Below are positions 1 through 9,870 of a DNA stretch of 64,000 bases, piece by piece. Source of the stretch: Solimonas sp. GTDB taxonomy: Bacteria > Pseudomonadota > Gammaproteobacteria > Nevskiales > Nevskiaceae. Each line of letters starts with the position of its first letter. The stretch's first letter is position 1. The DNA lies in contig JASBRP010000051.1 of assembly GCA_030149365.1 (NCBI GenBank), positions 122,980 through 186,979 of the forward strand, in the 5' to 3' direction. Position numbers and translations under genes: made by a program. The notes beneath the pieces are model-generated. The model had not been told where the DNA came from, ran no database searches, and saw only the letters and a list, made by a program, of their open reading frames with translations.

Positions 1-296
1 GTCGCCTCCACGTACTTCGGATGCACATCGAAGGAATCGGTGGGGCCAACCTTGATGGACGGCTGCACACCTTTCTTCAGCAGGTCGTAGGTGACCGGGT
101 CCAGCACCACCTTGAACTGGTCGGCGTTGTTCTTGTCGATCACGACACCGACGTTAACGCCGGCCGCCGTCGGTGCGCCGGCCTTGTAGGGGTAGAAAGT
201 CTGATTGATGACGTCGTCGGCGCTCTGCGCCAGCGCCGGGGCGGTGAACAGCGTGCCGGCGAGCACCGCCAATACGGATCGGGTGATTCTCTTCAT
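1..296 (-). CDS. DUF1329 family protein, N-terminal part (runs off the window)
   Basis: Only the first 98 residues lie in the window. They start with a signal peptide ending near APALA, followed by the segment ADDVINQTFYPYKAG and then VNVGVVIDKNN, which is typical of DUF1329 N-termini. DUF1329 proteins are periplasmic or outer-membrane proteins of unknown function that usually sit beside a DUF1302 protein and an RND exporter, as here. The ATG at 296 follows the DUF1302 stop by 37 bases, so it is probably the last gene of this operon. The C-terminus is not visible. Confidence 0.85.
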   Translation of the reverse strand, partial: MKRITRSVLAVLAGTLFTAPALAQSADDVINQTFYPYKAGAPTAAGVNVGVVIDKNNADQFKVVLDPVTYDLLKKGVQPSIKVGPTDSFDVHPKYVEA

Positions 297-333
297 CTTG
301 GATTCCTCTCGGGGGTTTCTGCGTAGGGCCGGA

Positions 334-2409
334 TCAGAAGAACTGGTAGCCCAGGGTGATAAAGACCTCATCTTCCTTGTCCGAGGAGCCCAGGGGGCCC
401 TGGCGGAATCGGCCCAGCGGTTCAAAGCCGGTGAGACCGATGGGGCCGGCCTCCAGCAAGGGGCCGCCGGACGAGGCGTAGGCGGTAAACGGTGGATAGG
501 GGTTGCAGTCGCGGCAGTCGTTGAACTTCTGCGCACCGTCGCCGAACTTGACGTTGGCACCGATCGACAGCTTGAGGTTCTGCGATAGCAGGTAGTCCAC
601 CGAAGGCTGCACCGCGTAGGCACCGGCCTTCCAGTCACGCGCCATCACCAGCTTTGGCTGCAAGCGGTCTTGCAGGTACCAGGTCTGCATGAAGAGCGTG
701 GCGGTCCAGTTGTCCTTCCAGTCCGGCATGCCCACCTGCCCCAGACGACCCTGCTCCAGCTCGTGGTCGAGCAGGTGCTGGCCGAAAATCTGCAGCGAGA
801 ACAGGAAGGTGCGGTCGGCGTTCAGGAAGGGAATGAAGGTCAGGCGATCCAGGCCGACGACGTAGCGCGCAACGCGCGACTCGCTATACAGGCTCGGCCG
901 CAGGGTGTTGGGAAACTGCTCGCCCCAGGTCATCGCCGCCTCGATGCGCGCCACCGTCTTGATCGGCGCGATCGTGAAGTCCAGGGAGCCCCCCAGCATC
1001 TTGACGCGCGGAAAAGCGATATCGAAGGCGATCAGGTACGGCACCTGGCGCGGCACTGTGTTGTACTGGCCCACCCCCGGCAGCAGTTCCGGCAATTGCA
1101 GGTCTACCGGCAGCAGCAGGTTGGCGAAGGGACTGATCGCTGGCGGCCCCTCGGAGCCGCCATGCAGGCTGGGCAGCTGCGAGCGATACAGCAGGCCGTT
1201 GAGCGAGAAGCTGACGTCGCCGAGCACGCCCTCGAACTTGGTACCGATCTGCGTGTTCGACAGCGTCCAGTTCGGCAGCTTGACCTCGCGGATGCCGACC
1301 TGGTTGGGGCCGAAGTCCGTAGTCATGGCCATGCCCGGCTGACCGAGGATTGGCGGCACCAGGGCAAAGTTGGACACCGTGCCGCCGTTGTCCCAGAGAT
1401 TCTTCATGCCGCGGAAGAAGCAGCCGGCATCCAGGATGACGTTGGCGGTGCCGCATTGGCCCAGGCTGTTCGGGCGGAACTTGTCGAAGTTCCATACCAC
1501 CTGCCAGTTGAGATCCTGCAGGGCCGCCACCGGGCCCATGCGGTACTCTGCCGTGGCGATCCACATCGGGATGCGGATGTCCTGCAACTCGTCGTAGATA
1601 TTGTTGCGCGAGTAGTCGACCGGGTTGATGACGTCGAGCACGCGAAACAGATCGGTACGGCCCCAGATGACCTGCTGCTTGCCAACGCGGAAGAACAGTT
1701 CCTGCTCCTCGCCGTTGAGCGGCGATGAGAACAGCAGGGAACTGTCGAAATAGGCTTCGCGCAGCCAGTCGAGGCGGTCGGCGTCGGCGAACTCCGGGAA
1801 GCGCAGGTCGTTCTCGCTGCCGTCCATGTAGCCGCCGAGGCAGCCGCGGGAATCCACGTCGCAGGGCCGTACCGGTACGCCGAAGGCAACGCCGCCGCCG
1901 GGCCGGTGCAAGGGCTCGCCCAGCACGATCATGCCATCGTTGGGATTGTTGGCCAGGTTGAAACCGAATTGGCCGAGGCCTGCGCCCGGCACGCCATTGA
2001 ACACCCCGTACTGCAGGTTATTACCGCCGAAGGCGCCGCGGCCATGCGCCACGCAGCCGGCCGGGATCAAGCCGGAGGTGTCCTCCAGGCAGATCGGGCC
2101 ACCGGCATCACGGCCGTACTCCTTCGAATTGAGGTCATAGACACCGTCATAGGTGCCACGCAGCTTCAAGGTCAAGGAGTTGCCGGTGAAGGCACCGAGA
2201 TCGTCGAACTCGCGATCTGCCTCGAGGCGCAGGGTATTGCGCTCCTTCGACAGGCCGACATCCTGGCGGACGCGGGTATCGTTCTCCAGGAAGCCATTGA
2301 TGCGCCATGCGCCCAGTTCCCCGGCCTGTACCGTCTTGCCATGCAGGGCCAAGCCCCATGCGCACAATCCCATCGCGAGGCTTCCCAATGCCTTTCCGGC
2401 AATCCTCAT
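334..2409 (-). CDS. DUF1302 family outer-membrane protein
   Basis: A protein of 691 residues with an N-terminal signal peptide, then the family start GAWRINGFLENDTRVR. Alternating hydrophobic strands continue to a C-terminal aromatic ending (LGYQFF), as expected for an outer-membrane beta-barrel. The sequence matches the DUF1302 family, which pairs with DUF1329 and RND exporters in many proteobacteria; the substrate is unknown, with hydrophobic molecules often suspected. I prefer ATG at 2409 because AGGAG lies 8 bases upstream; an in-frame GTG at 2418 overlaps that site. It follows the RND gene by 28 bases in the same operon. Confidence 0.85.
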   Translation of the reverse strand: MRIAGKALGSLAMGLCAWGLALHGKTVQAGELGAWRINGFLENDTRVRQDVGLSKERNTLRLEADREFDDLGAFTGNSLTLKLRGTYDGVYDLNSKEYGRDAGGPICLEDTSGLIPAGCVAHGRGAFGGNNLQYGVFNGVPGAGLGQFGFNLANNPNDGMIVLGEPLHRPGGGVAFGVPVRPCDVDSRGCLGGYMDGSENDLRFPEFADADRLDWLREAYFDSSLLFSSPLNGEEQELFFRVGKQQVIWGRTDLFRVLDVINPVDYSRNNIYDELQDIRIPMWIATAEYRMGPVAALQDLNWQVVWNFDKFRPNSLGQCGTANVILDAGCFFRGMKNLWDNGGTVSNFALVPPILGQPGMAMTTDFGPNQVGIREVKLPNWTLSNTQIGTKFEGVLGDVSFSLNGLLYRSQLPSLHGGSEGPPAISPFANLLLPVDLQLPELLPGVGQYNTVPRQVPYLIAFDIAFPRVKMLGGSLDFTIAPIKTVARIEAAMTWGEQFPNTLRPSLYSESRVARYVVGLDRLTFIPFLNADRTFLFSLQIFGQHLLDHELEQGRLGQVGMPDWKDNWTATLFMQTWYLQDRLQPKLVMARDWKAGAYAVQPSVDYLLSQNLKLSIGANVKFGDGAQKFNDCRDCNPYPPFTAYASSGGPLLEAGPIGLTGFEPLGRFRQGPLGSSDKEDEVFITLGYQFF

Positions 2410-2437
2410 CTGATTCACTCCTCTCTCAGGTCTCTGG

Positions 2438-4870
2438 TTATTCGGCGGCTGCCTGGCGCCCGCAGCCGGGCGTGGCGAAATCCGGGGGTGATGCCGCCCT
2501 GGTGGAGCCCACGGGCGCGGCGGACGAGGCCGTCACGAAGCCGGGGCGGAAGGCGAGAATCCAGGCGGGTACGACGACCATGGCGCCAATGGCGTTGAGC
2601 ACCAGCATCACAATCAGCAGCAGTGCGGCCGAGGACTGGAAGCGCAGGTCTGAGAAGAACACCCACATGACCACACCAGCGACGAGGGTCGTTGCGGTGA
2701 ACATCACCGCAAGGCCAGTGGTGCTGATGGCATGGGCGACGGCATCGTGCAGCGCTCGTCCCTTCTCTATCTCGTCGCGAACGCGGTCCATCACATAGAT
2801 CGCATAGTCGATGCCCACGCCCATTCCCACCGCGACCACCGGGATGATGTTGACGTTGATGCCGACGTTGGCGATACCCAGATAGCCGTAGCTGAGCACC
2901 GTGGCGAAGATCATCGGCAGGATCATCAGCCAGCCGGCGTGCGCCGAGTTGTAGTAGATCGCCACCATCAGGAACGATGCGATCAGCACGAAGGCCGTGA
3001 CCATGACACTGTCATGGAAGTTAGCCTGGTTGATCGCGGCGTTGACGCCGACGACACCGGCCGCCGGTTCGATCGTGAAGCCCTCTATGCCCTTGCCGAA
3101 AAGCTCGGCGCCCTGCTTCGCGCGCTGCACCGCCGCCTCGATCGTCTTGGCCTGCAGATCCGGCAGGTAGAAGCTCAGGTTGGCCAGCGTCTCCTCCGGG
3201 TTGACGTACTCACGCAGGGCTCCGGGTACCGGGCTGGAATACTCGAAGGCGTACATCAGGCTGCCGACACCGCGTGCGTCTCCGGGTATTTGCAGCCAGC
3301 GCGGATCGCCCTCGTGGGTCAGGCGGTTGACCTGCTTCACCAGGTCAGGGAGGCCCTTGGCGGCGCCCACCACCGGCTCTTCGAGCATGTAGCGCTCGAA
3401 CTTCTCCATGGCTGCCATCGCCTCAGGGCTGCGCAGGCCCTCGCGCTCGCTGGAGCGGGCCACCACGAACAGCTCCTCGCTGCCGGGGAAGCGCTCCGAG
3501 ATCAGGTGCGCCGAGCGGTTGTAGTCATGGTCACGCTTGAGAATCGGCGAGCCAGGCTCGGATTCTCCGAACTGCACCAGGGTCGCGCCCCATGCACCCA
3601 GCCCGACCAGCACCAGGGCGCCCAGCAGCACCGCACGTCCGACCCCGGCGTTGGAGACCGGCTCCACCATCCGGTGCAGCGTCGCCGAAGTCTGGTCACG
3701 GCTGTTCTCAGTGCGCCGGGGCTGCGGTAGCACGGTCAGCGCCAGCGGCACCATGAAGTGCACTGTAAAGATCACCGAGAAGGCCCAGAAGCCAGCAAAG
3801 GCACCGAGATGCTTGTTGAACGGCGCCGCACCGATCGCTACCGCGGCGATACCAATGGCGTCAACGATGATCGCCAGAGAGCCCGGGCGGAACAGCGCAT
3901 CCAATGCGTTGCGTGCAGCCTGGCGACCGTTCTGGGTGCGCGCCAGTTCGTAATAGTAGCGCTCGACCAACTGCACCCCGTGCGAAGTCGCACGGGCGGC
4001 AATTAGAAAAGGGATCGGCATCGACAGCGGATCGAGATGAATGCCGACCATATTCATGAAGCCCAGGCCCCAGGCCGAGGACAGGAGAATGCCCAGCAAG
4101 GGCAACACGATGCCGTAGAGGCGGCGGAAGTACCCCGCCAACAACAGGATGATCAGGGCCGTGGTGTAGAGCAGAATCTCGACGATCTGCGGCAGATAGG
4201 TGTAGACCCAGCCGGTCAGAACCGGGTTTCCGACCGCGTAGATGCGCAGGCCGTCGTGTGCTTCCGCTTCGCGGATTTTCTGCAACCCGGCGAAGGCTTC
4301 GAGCAGTTCGTCGGATGTCGAACTGTTCATCTGTGCCCGGATAATGGCCACCTTGCCATCGGCCGACACCAGGCGCCCGCTGATGCGTGGATCCGCCTGC
4401 ACCTGCAACTGCAAGGTCTTGAGTTGAGCCGCCGTCAGGGTCTCGGTATTGGGGTCATAGTAAGGATCGGAGCGGATCGTGCCGGCTTCATTGATATAGA
4501 CCCGGCGCGTCGTGCGATGGGTGATGCTGGCCACGAGGTTGTGATTGACCCCGGGCAGCATGTCGATACCCTGGGTGATGCGTTCGATCGCGGCGAGTGT
4601 TTCGCTGCTGAAGATCGTGCCCTGCCCGACCTCCACCGCAACCGTGATGACATTGGCTCCGCCGAAAATCCCGCGCACCTCGTTGTGCAGCTGGATATAG
4701 GGATGCTGCTGCGGCAGAAGGTCCTCGAAATCCGAAGCCATCTTCATGCCGGGAATCTGGCTGGCGAAGAACGCCGACAGGCCGAGAATCAGCGCGAGCA
4801 CGAAGCGCGGGCTGGCAAAAATCCACTCTTCGCCCCGCTGCAGCGCGGCGACTATCTTCTGGCGAATCAA
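2438..4870 (-). CDS. RND/MMPL-superfamily exporter
   Basis: An 810-residue inner-membrane protein. One transmembrane helix near residues 20-40 is followed by a large periplasmic loop and a block of helices near 220-400. The same pattern repeats in the second half (helix near 415, loop, helices near 630-790), which is the duplicated layout of RND/MMPL transporters. The motif GVGIDYAIYVMDR lies in the second helix bundle. The start is TTG and overlaps the upstream stop as TTGA, so translation is probably coupled to the YCF48-like gene. Its place between YCF48-like and DUF1302/DUF1329 genes suggests a dedicated export path across the envelope. The substrate is unknown. Confidence 0.88.
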   Translation of the reverse strand: MIRQKIVAALQRGEEWIFASPRFVLALILGLSAFFASQIPGMKMASDFEDLLPQQHPYIQLHNEVRGIFGGANVITVAVEVGQGTIFSSETLAAIERITQGIDMLPGVNHNLVASITHRTTRRVYINEAGTIRSDPYYDPNTETLTAAQLKTLQLQVQADPRISGRLVSADGKVAIIRAQMNSSTSDELLEAFAGLQKIREAEAHDGLRIYAVGNPVLTGWVYTYLPQIVEILLYTTALIILLLAGYFRRLYGIVLPLLGILLSSAWGLGFMNMVGIHLDPLSMPIPFLIAARATSHGVQLVERYYYELARTQNGRQAARNALDALFRPGSLAIIVDAIGIAAVAIGAAPFNKHLGAFAGFWAFSVIFTVHFMVPLALTVLPQPRRTENSRDQTSATLHRMVEPVSNAGVGRAVLLGALVLVGLGAWGATLVQFGESEPGSPILKRDHDYNRSAHLISERFPGSEELFVVARSSEREGLRSPEAMAAMEKFERYMLEEPVVGAAKGLPDLVKQVNRLTHEGDPRWLQIPGDARGVGSLMYAFEYSSPVPGALREYVNPEETLANLSFYLPDLQAKTIEAAVQRAKQGAELFGKGIEGFTIEPAAGVVGVNAAINQANFHDSVMVTAFVLIASFLMVAIYYNSAHAGWLMILPMIFATVLSYGYLGIANVGINVNIIPVVAVGMGVGIDYAIYVMDRVRDEIEKGRALHDAVAHAISTTGLAVMFTATTLVAGVVMWVFFSDLRFQSSAALLLIVMLVLNAIGAMVVVPAWILAFRPGFVTASSAAPVGSTRAASPPDFATPGCGRQAAAE

Positions 4871-5838
4871 TGGATGCCCTCCGATTCGATGCTCACCATC
4901 GCCGGCGTACTTGCGCCGGAGCCGCCGACCACGATCAGGGACGAGCGGCCTGGCAGGGCGATGCCGCCACGCAGGTACCCGCTGCCGGAGTTAGCGCTTG
5001 GTAGAACCCGCCATTTGCCATTGGATCCGCGCTGCTGGACCAGACCGAGTTCGCCGACAGCAAACAGGCGGCCACCGGCACCCGACAGAAAGCCGTACAT
5101 CGGCACACCGGCGGCATTGGTCTCCGGCGTCCAGCTCTGGCCGCCATTGCGGGTGCCGAGGATGATCCCGCCGCGACCCGTCAGCCAGCCGGTATCGGCG
5201 TCGGTGAACCAGACGTCGAAGGCGTAGAAATCGTCCGGAATGGGGGGCAGCATCTCCCAGCTGGCGCCGCCATCGCTGCTGCGCGCAACGATGCCAAACT
5301 CACCGGCGACAACCGCATTGCCGGCGTCGAGGAATCGGATGGTGGTGAGGATCGCGTCTTGGCCAAACTCGGTCTTCTGCCAGCTCACTCCGCGATCGCT
5401 GCTATGCAGAACCGTGGAATAGGTCCCAACGACCCAGAATCCGCCGTCCGGAGCACACGCCAGGGCCATAGGGGTGAAGTCCTCCGGCATCGAGCCCGCG
5501 GCAAGGCGCCAGCCGGTACCTTGTGCATTCCCAGTCCAGACACGGCGATGGAAGTCGAGTGCGACAAAGCTTCTGTCCGCGCAAGCCGCGACATCGATCA
5601 GCGCCGCTCGCCTCTCTAGCTTTTGCGCTTCCCAGGTCTTGCCGGAATCGGTCGAACGGGACAGTAGGTCATTGCCGACAGCCACGATCGCCTGGCCATT
5701 CGACGCAATTTTTTGCAGGTCGTCAGCGACGTGCGTGGCGCCATGGGCGATCGGCGAAAAGGCGGCAGCCACAGCAAAAATGGCCAGGATCGCGCTGGGC
5801 AATCCAAGATGGAGCGCCAGTGGCGCGCGACGGCTCAT
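4867..5838 (-). CDS. YCF48/BNR-repeat beta-propeller protein
   Basis: A 323-residue exported protein: signal peptide, then repeated Asp-box motifs (STDSGKTWE, SSDRGVSWQ, SSDGGASWE, TRNGGQSWT). These mark a BNR/YCF48-type propeller like the photosystem assembly factor Hcf136/Ycf48. In non-photosynthetic proteobacteria such proteins sit next to RND exporters and probably act in the periplasm as adaptors or assembly factors; that role is inferred. It is the first gene of the operon. AGGAGGAG lies 9 bases before ATG 5838, and its stop overlaps the RND start. Confidence 0.82.
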   Translation of the reverse strand: MSRRAPLALHLGLPSAILAIFAVAAAFSPIAHGATHVADDLQKIASNGQAIVAVGNDLLSRSTDSGKTWEAQKLERRAALIDVAACADRSFVALDFHRRVWTGNAQGTGWRLAAGSMPEDFTPMALACAPDGGFWVVGTYSTVLHSSDRGVSWQKTEFGQDAILTTIRFLDAGNAVVAGEFGIVARSSDGGASWEMLPPIPDDFYAFDVWFTDADTGWLTGRGGIILGTRNGGQSWTPETNAAGVPMYGFLSGAGGRLFAVGELGLVQQRGSNGKWRVLPSANSGSGYLRGGIALPGRSSLIVVGGSGASTPAMVSIESEGIH

Positions 5839-6305
5839 TGCCGAGTCTCCTCCTAGTAGTAATAAACTGCGGAGGGAGAATCAGTGAAGCAGCGATATAA
5901 GTGAACCCGATTGCGGGAATGATCGCCATCACTAGGATGAATAATCTGGTGCTATCCCTCGGTCGACAAAAAGGGAACCGCGTTTCCTGCAGAAAAAGCG
6001 GATTTTGGTAGCGGAAATCGCCGCGCGGCCGCTCGCTCTTGGCACCAGCGGGGAGCAACCTCGATCTGCAACGTAACGCAGATGAGCGTGCAATTTGCCG
6101 GGGCGGAGTGGCGCTCTATCCCGGGCCTGCTTTGCGGGAACCTACTGGATGCCCCGGCGGCCTCCGAGCGGGCAGTCGCGTGTTCAGCTGCTCGCTGCGA
6201 CAGCAAGCATCATTACCGCATGGTCTTTGTCGCTTCTGTGCTTGAGCCCTGCCAAGGCGTCGCGGCTTCGCAAGGGTTCCGACCTGCGGAAGTAAGAAAG
6301 GCCCG
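5839..6305. other. Intergenic region without a recognisable gene
   Basis: This 467-base stretch separates the start of the YCF48-RND-DUF1302-DUF1329 operon from the end of the UvrA-like gene. It must hold the promoter of the operon. I see no convincing coding sequence; short open frames here lack family features and ribosome sites. Confidence 0.5.
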
Positions 6306-8978
6306 TCATTTCACCGGCGCTATATTGCGGGAATGGCCCTGCAGCTCTTGCGCGAGAAATGGAGCGGTTCGACTGCCCGCTGCCTGAGATACTTGATGCG
6401 GCGTGCCGCTCGCCACCAGCCGGCCACCGGCGTCGCCCGCGCCCGGACCCACGTCGATCACCCAGTCGGCTTGCATCACCGCGCGCATGTCATGCTCGAT
6501 CATCACTACCGTGTTGCCCGCATCGACCAGGCGCTGCAATTGAACCAGCAGCCGATCGGCATCCGATGCATGCAGCCCGGTGGTCGGCTCGTCGAGCACG
6601 TACAGGTTGCGGCCGCGCTGGCTGCGCTGCAGTTCAGTGGCCAGCTTGATGCGCTGCGCCTCGCCTCCGGACAGCTCGGTAGCCGGCTGTCCCAGGCGCA
6701 GGTAGCCCAAGCCGATATCGATCAGAAGCTGCAGCGGGCGCGCCACTGCATCCTCGCCGCCGAAGAATTCATGCGCCTCCTCCACGGTCATCTGCAGCAC
6801 CTGGGCAATGTTGCGCCCCTTCCAGAGCACCTTCAGTGTGGCTTCGTTGTAACGCGCTCCATGACACGTCGAGCAGGGCGCGTACACACTGGGCATGAAC
6901 AGCAACTCCACGCTAACGAATCCCTCTCCCTCGCAGGTTTCGCAGCGTCCCTTCGGCACATTGAACGAGAACCGGCCCGCATCGAAACGGCGGCGGCGCG
7001 CATCGGGGGTAGCGGCGAAAAGCCTGCGCACGTGATCGAACAGCCCGGTGTACGTCGCCAGGTTGGAACGCGGCGTGCGGCCGATCGGCTTCTGGTCCAC
7101 TTGCACCAGGCGCTGCACGGCGTCCACATCACCGGCGAGGTGGCCTCCGGTGGTCTCGATCACCGCAGGCCCATCACCGTCCTCTGCTTCGACCGGATCG
7201 TCCTCGGGCTCGTGCCCCAGGTGCAGCAGCACCAGCTCGGGCAGCGCCTGCGCCACGAGGCTGGACTTGCCGGAGCCGGAGATGCCGGTGACGGCCGTCA
7301 GGACGCCCAGCGGTATGCGCGCATCCACCCCACGCAGGTTATGTCGACGGATACCCTGCAACTCCAGCCAGCCGGCGGGTGTGCGCCCGCGGCTGCCCGG
7401 CGCGGGGATCTTGGCGAACAGGTAGTCCGCAGTGCGCGACTCGGCGACGTCGCGCAGGCCGACAGGCACGCCGCTGTAGAGAACGCGGCCGCCGCGCTCA
7501 CCGGCCTCCGGGCCGACATCCACCAGCCATTGCGCTCGGCGCATCAGATCCAGGTCGTGCTCCACCACGAGCACCGAATTGCCCGCGTCGCGCAGCCTTT
7601 CGAGTGCGCCGTATAAAGCCTGGCTGTCCGAGGGATGCAGGCCCGCCGAGGGCTCGTCGAGCACATAAACCACGCCGAACAGCAGGGAACTCAGCTGCGT
7701 AGCAAGCCGCAGGCGCTGCAGTTCGCCGGCCGAGAGGGTCGGCGTTGCGCGGTCCAGCGTCAGGTAGCCCAGGCCCAGCTCCCGCAACTGGCGCAAGCGC
7801 GCCAATACCCCGTCGGCCAGGCGCTGCGCGGCGAGGCGCTTTTCCTCCGACAGCGCGGAGCTGCGACGTACATCGGGCGATGCCGCATGGAAGGCCCGGC
7901 CCGAGGCCGCACGCGCGGCACGGTCGCGGCGCGTGACCTCCTTGTCGGCGCCCGCTCCAGCGGCATGCGCACGGAAATCGCCCTTGGCAATGGGTTCCAG
8001 CAAGGCCGCCACCTGGTCCAGCGGCATTTTCAGGAATTCGCCGATGTCCGCCCCGGCGAAGGTCACCGAAAGCGCCTCGGGCTTGAGCCGCTTGCCGTGG
8101 CAGGCCGGACACGGCTGGCCCTTCATGAAGCGGGATACGCGCTTTCTCATCAGCGCGCTCTGCGTGTTGGCGAAGGTCTGCAGGACGTAGCGCCGTGCGC
8201 CGGTGAAGGTCCCCATATAGCTGGGCTCCAGCTTGCGCCTGAGCGCCGCGCGGGTTTCGGCAGCTGTGAAGCCCGCGTAAACCGGCACGGTGGGCGTTTC
8301 CTCGGTGAACAGGATCCAGTTGCGGTCTTTCCTGGAGAGGTCCTTCCATGGCCGGTCGATGTCGTAGCCCAGGGTCACCAGGATGTCGCGCAGGTTCTGC
8401 CCGTGCCAGGCCGGCGGCCAGGCGGCGACCGCACGTTCGCGAATGCTCAGTGACGGGTCCGGCACCATGCTGGCTTCGGTCACCTCGTACACATGTCCGA
8501 GGCCATGGCAGCTCGGGCATGCTCCCTGGGGCGTGTTTGGCGAGAAATCCTCGGCATACAGCATCGGCTGGCAGGCCGGGTAAGCGCCGGCGCGGGAGTA
8601 CATCATCCGCACCAGGCTCGACAAGGTAGTCACGCTGCCCACGGAGGAACGTGCGTTACTGGATCCGCGCTGCTGCTGCAGCGCCACTGCAGGAGGCAGG
8701 CCGTCGATCGCATCGACATCCGGCACGCCCGCCTGATCGATCAGGCGCCGCGCGTACGGCGCCACCGACTCGAAGTAGCGCCGCTGCGCCTCGGCATAGA
8801 TGGTGCCGAAGGCGAGCGAGGACTTGCCGGATCCGGAGACGCCGGAAAACACGACCAGCGCATTGCGTGGGATGGCGACGTCAACGTCCTTGAGGTTGTT
8901 CTCGCGTGCGCCACGCACTTCCAGGAAACCGCTGGCCCCTGCGGTGCGGGATGAACCACCGGAAGCAGGTTTCGTCAT
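6306..8978 (-). CDS. UvrA-family ABC ATPase (UvrA2-like)
   Basis: An 890-residue soluble protein with two ABC cassettes. Walker A motifs are [10 protein letters not shown] and [10 protein letters not shown]; signature motifs are [13 protein letters not shown] and [13 protein letters not shown]. Zinc-finger cysteines are visible in [23 protein letters not shown] and CSTCHG. It is shorter than housekeeping UvrA (about 940), and the region normally used to contact UvrB looks altered, which points to the UvrA2/class II group linked to tolerance of DNA damage or DNA-binding drugs. GAGGGA precedes ATG 8978 by about 7 bases. It appears monocistronic. Whether it works with UvrB cannot be told from sequence alone. 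Confidence 0.85.
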   Translation of the reverse strand: MTKPASGGSSRTAGASGFLEVRGARENNLKDVDVAIPRNALVVFSGVSGSGKSSLAFGTIYAEAQRRYFESVAPYARRLIDQAGVPDVDAIDGLPPAVALQQQRGSSNARSSVGSVTTLSSLVRMMYSRAGAYPACQPMLYAEDFSPNTPQGACPSCHGLGHVYEVTEASMVPDPSLSIRERAVAAWPPAWHGQNLRDILVTLGYDIDRPWKDLSRKDRNWILFTEETPTVPVYAGFTAAETRAALRRKLEPSYMGTFTGARRYVLQTFANTQSALMRKRVSRFMKGQPCPACHGKRLKPEALSVTFAGADIGEFLKMPLDQVAALLEPIAKGDFRAHAAGAGADKEVTRRDRAARAASGRAFHAASPDVRRSSALSEEKRLAAQRLADGVLARLRQLRELGLGYLTLDRATPTLSAGELQRLRLATQLSSLLFGVVYVLDEPSAGLHPSDSQALYGALERLRDAGNSVLVVEHDLDLMRRAQWLVDVGPEAGERGGRVLYSGVPVGLRDVAESRTADYLFAKIPAPGSRGRTPAGWLELQGIRRHNLRGVDARIPLGVLTAVTGISGSGKSSLVAQALPELVLLHLGHEPEDDPVEAEDGDGPAVIETTGGHLAGDVDAVQRLVQVDQKPIGRTPRSNLATYTGLFDHVRRLFAATPDARRRRFDAGRFSFNVPKGRCETCEGEGFVSVELLFMPSVYAPCSTCHGARYNEATLKVLWKGRNIAQVLQMTVEEAHEFFGGEDAVARPLQLLIDIGLGYLRLGQPATELSGGEAQRIKLATELQRSQRGRNLYVLDEPTTGLHASDADRLLVQLQRLVDAGNTVVMIEHDMRAVMQADWVIDVGPGAGDAGGRLVASGTPHQVSQAAGSRTAPFLAQELQGHSRNIAPVK

Positions 8979-9020
8979 TTTTTCCCTCGAAGGTTGTGAG
9001 CCGCATGTTTCGGCAACAGC

Positions 9021-9049
9021 GCGCAGGGCGGGTTATGCCCGCCCTGCGC
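9021..9049. terminator. Perfect 12-bp inverted repeat, probable terminator
   Basis: Arms GCGCAGGGCGGG and CCCGCCCTGCGC pair perfectly around a 5-base loop. The hairpin lies 9 bases beyond the stop of the heme-binding protein gene and before the UvrA-like start. It has no T-run, so it may be a pause or mRNA-end hairpin rather than a classical intrinsic terminator. Confidence 0.55.
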
Positions 9050-9057
9050 GGGCTGAT

Positions 9058-9792
9058 TTACTTCTTTCTCACCACCGACAGCTTCACCTTCTCCTCGGTT
9101 CCCCCGCAGAGTGGATGCTTGAAGCCGCTCGACTTCTCGGTCTGGCCGAGGAAGATGATGTTGTCGTCCTTCGCGGGGCTGACACCACCCGGCACGTAGT
9201 CGAGCGCGAACGCTTGGCGCGTCTTCCAGGCGATGTTGTGGTCCGCGCACGAAGAATCGCCGCTGACGCCCAGTGCTCCCACGCGATCGCCTTTCGCGTT
9301 GTATAGCGCCAGTCCGCCGCCGAACACGTTCACGCCGCCGATCCGCTTGCCCGTCATGGGGTCCTTCGCGGTGCCGAAATACGCGGCGTTGCCGGCGTAG
9401 GCCACGCCGGTGTCCACCGGGTTGGAGTGCTGCAAGCCGTAGAGGCTGCCGCCCGGCTGCGTGGCCGAGTAGAGATTGGCGGTGGAAAGCGCGAGGCCCG
9501 GAAGGCTGAAGGCATTCGCGGTATTCGCCTTCTGCGCGGAGATCACGCGGCTACCGAGCCACTGGTCGCCGTACTCCGCGCCGGTGAAGGCCACGGCACA
9601 CACGGTGCCGTCGGTGCTGACAACCGTGCCCCACATGTCGAGGTTGAAGCCGCCATTGGATTCCTTGCGGGCGGCGGTGAGCGTTTCCTTGAGCTGCTGC
9701 CAGCCAGGAAGGCCGTCGCACGCGCCCGCGTGAGCCGCGAGCGGCAGAAGGAGAGAGGAGAACATCAGGGTTAGAACAGGGAGCTTCGTCAT
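9058..9792 (-). CDS. Secreted GlcG/HbpS-type heme-binding protein
   Basis: A protein of 244 residues with a signal peptide ending at AAHAGA. The body matches the GlcG/HbpS (DUF336) fold, with segments such as VAFTGAEYGDQWLGSR, AQKANTANAF and GGVNVFGGGLALY. HbpS-type members bind heme or degradation products; GlcG-type members have no settled role. The family core is about 140 residues, so this is a long, exported version with extra loops and several cysteines (GACDG, SSCADH, PLCGG) that could form disulfides. It has a GAGG ribosome site upstream and no obvious operon partner. Confidence 0.72.
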   Translation of the reverse strand: MTKLPVLTLMFSSLLLPLAAHAGACDGLPGWQQLKETLTAARKESNGGFNLDMWGTVVSTDGTVCAVAFTGAEYGDQWLGSRVISAQKANTANAFSLPGLALSTANLYSATQPGGSLYGLQHSNPVDTGVAYAGNAAYFGTAKDPMTGKRIGGVNVFGGGLALYNAKGDRVGALGVSGDSSCADHNIAWKTRQAFALDYVPGGVSPAKDDNIIFLGQTEKSSGFKHPLCGGTEEKVKLSVVRKK

Positions 9793-9870
9793 GATTGAAA
9801 CCTCTGGGTTGAGATGAACCCGATGGCGGGCGATCCGCCTGGGGTCCGGGTGGTGGTTGGGAAAAACCAG

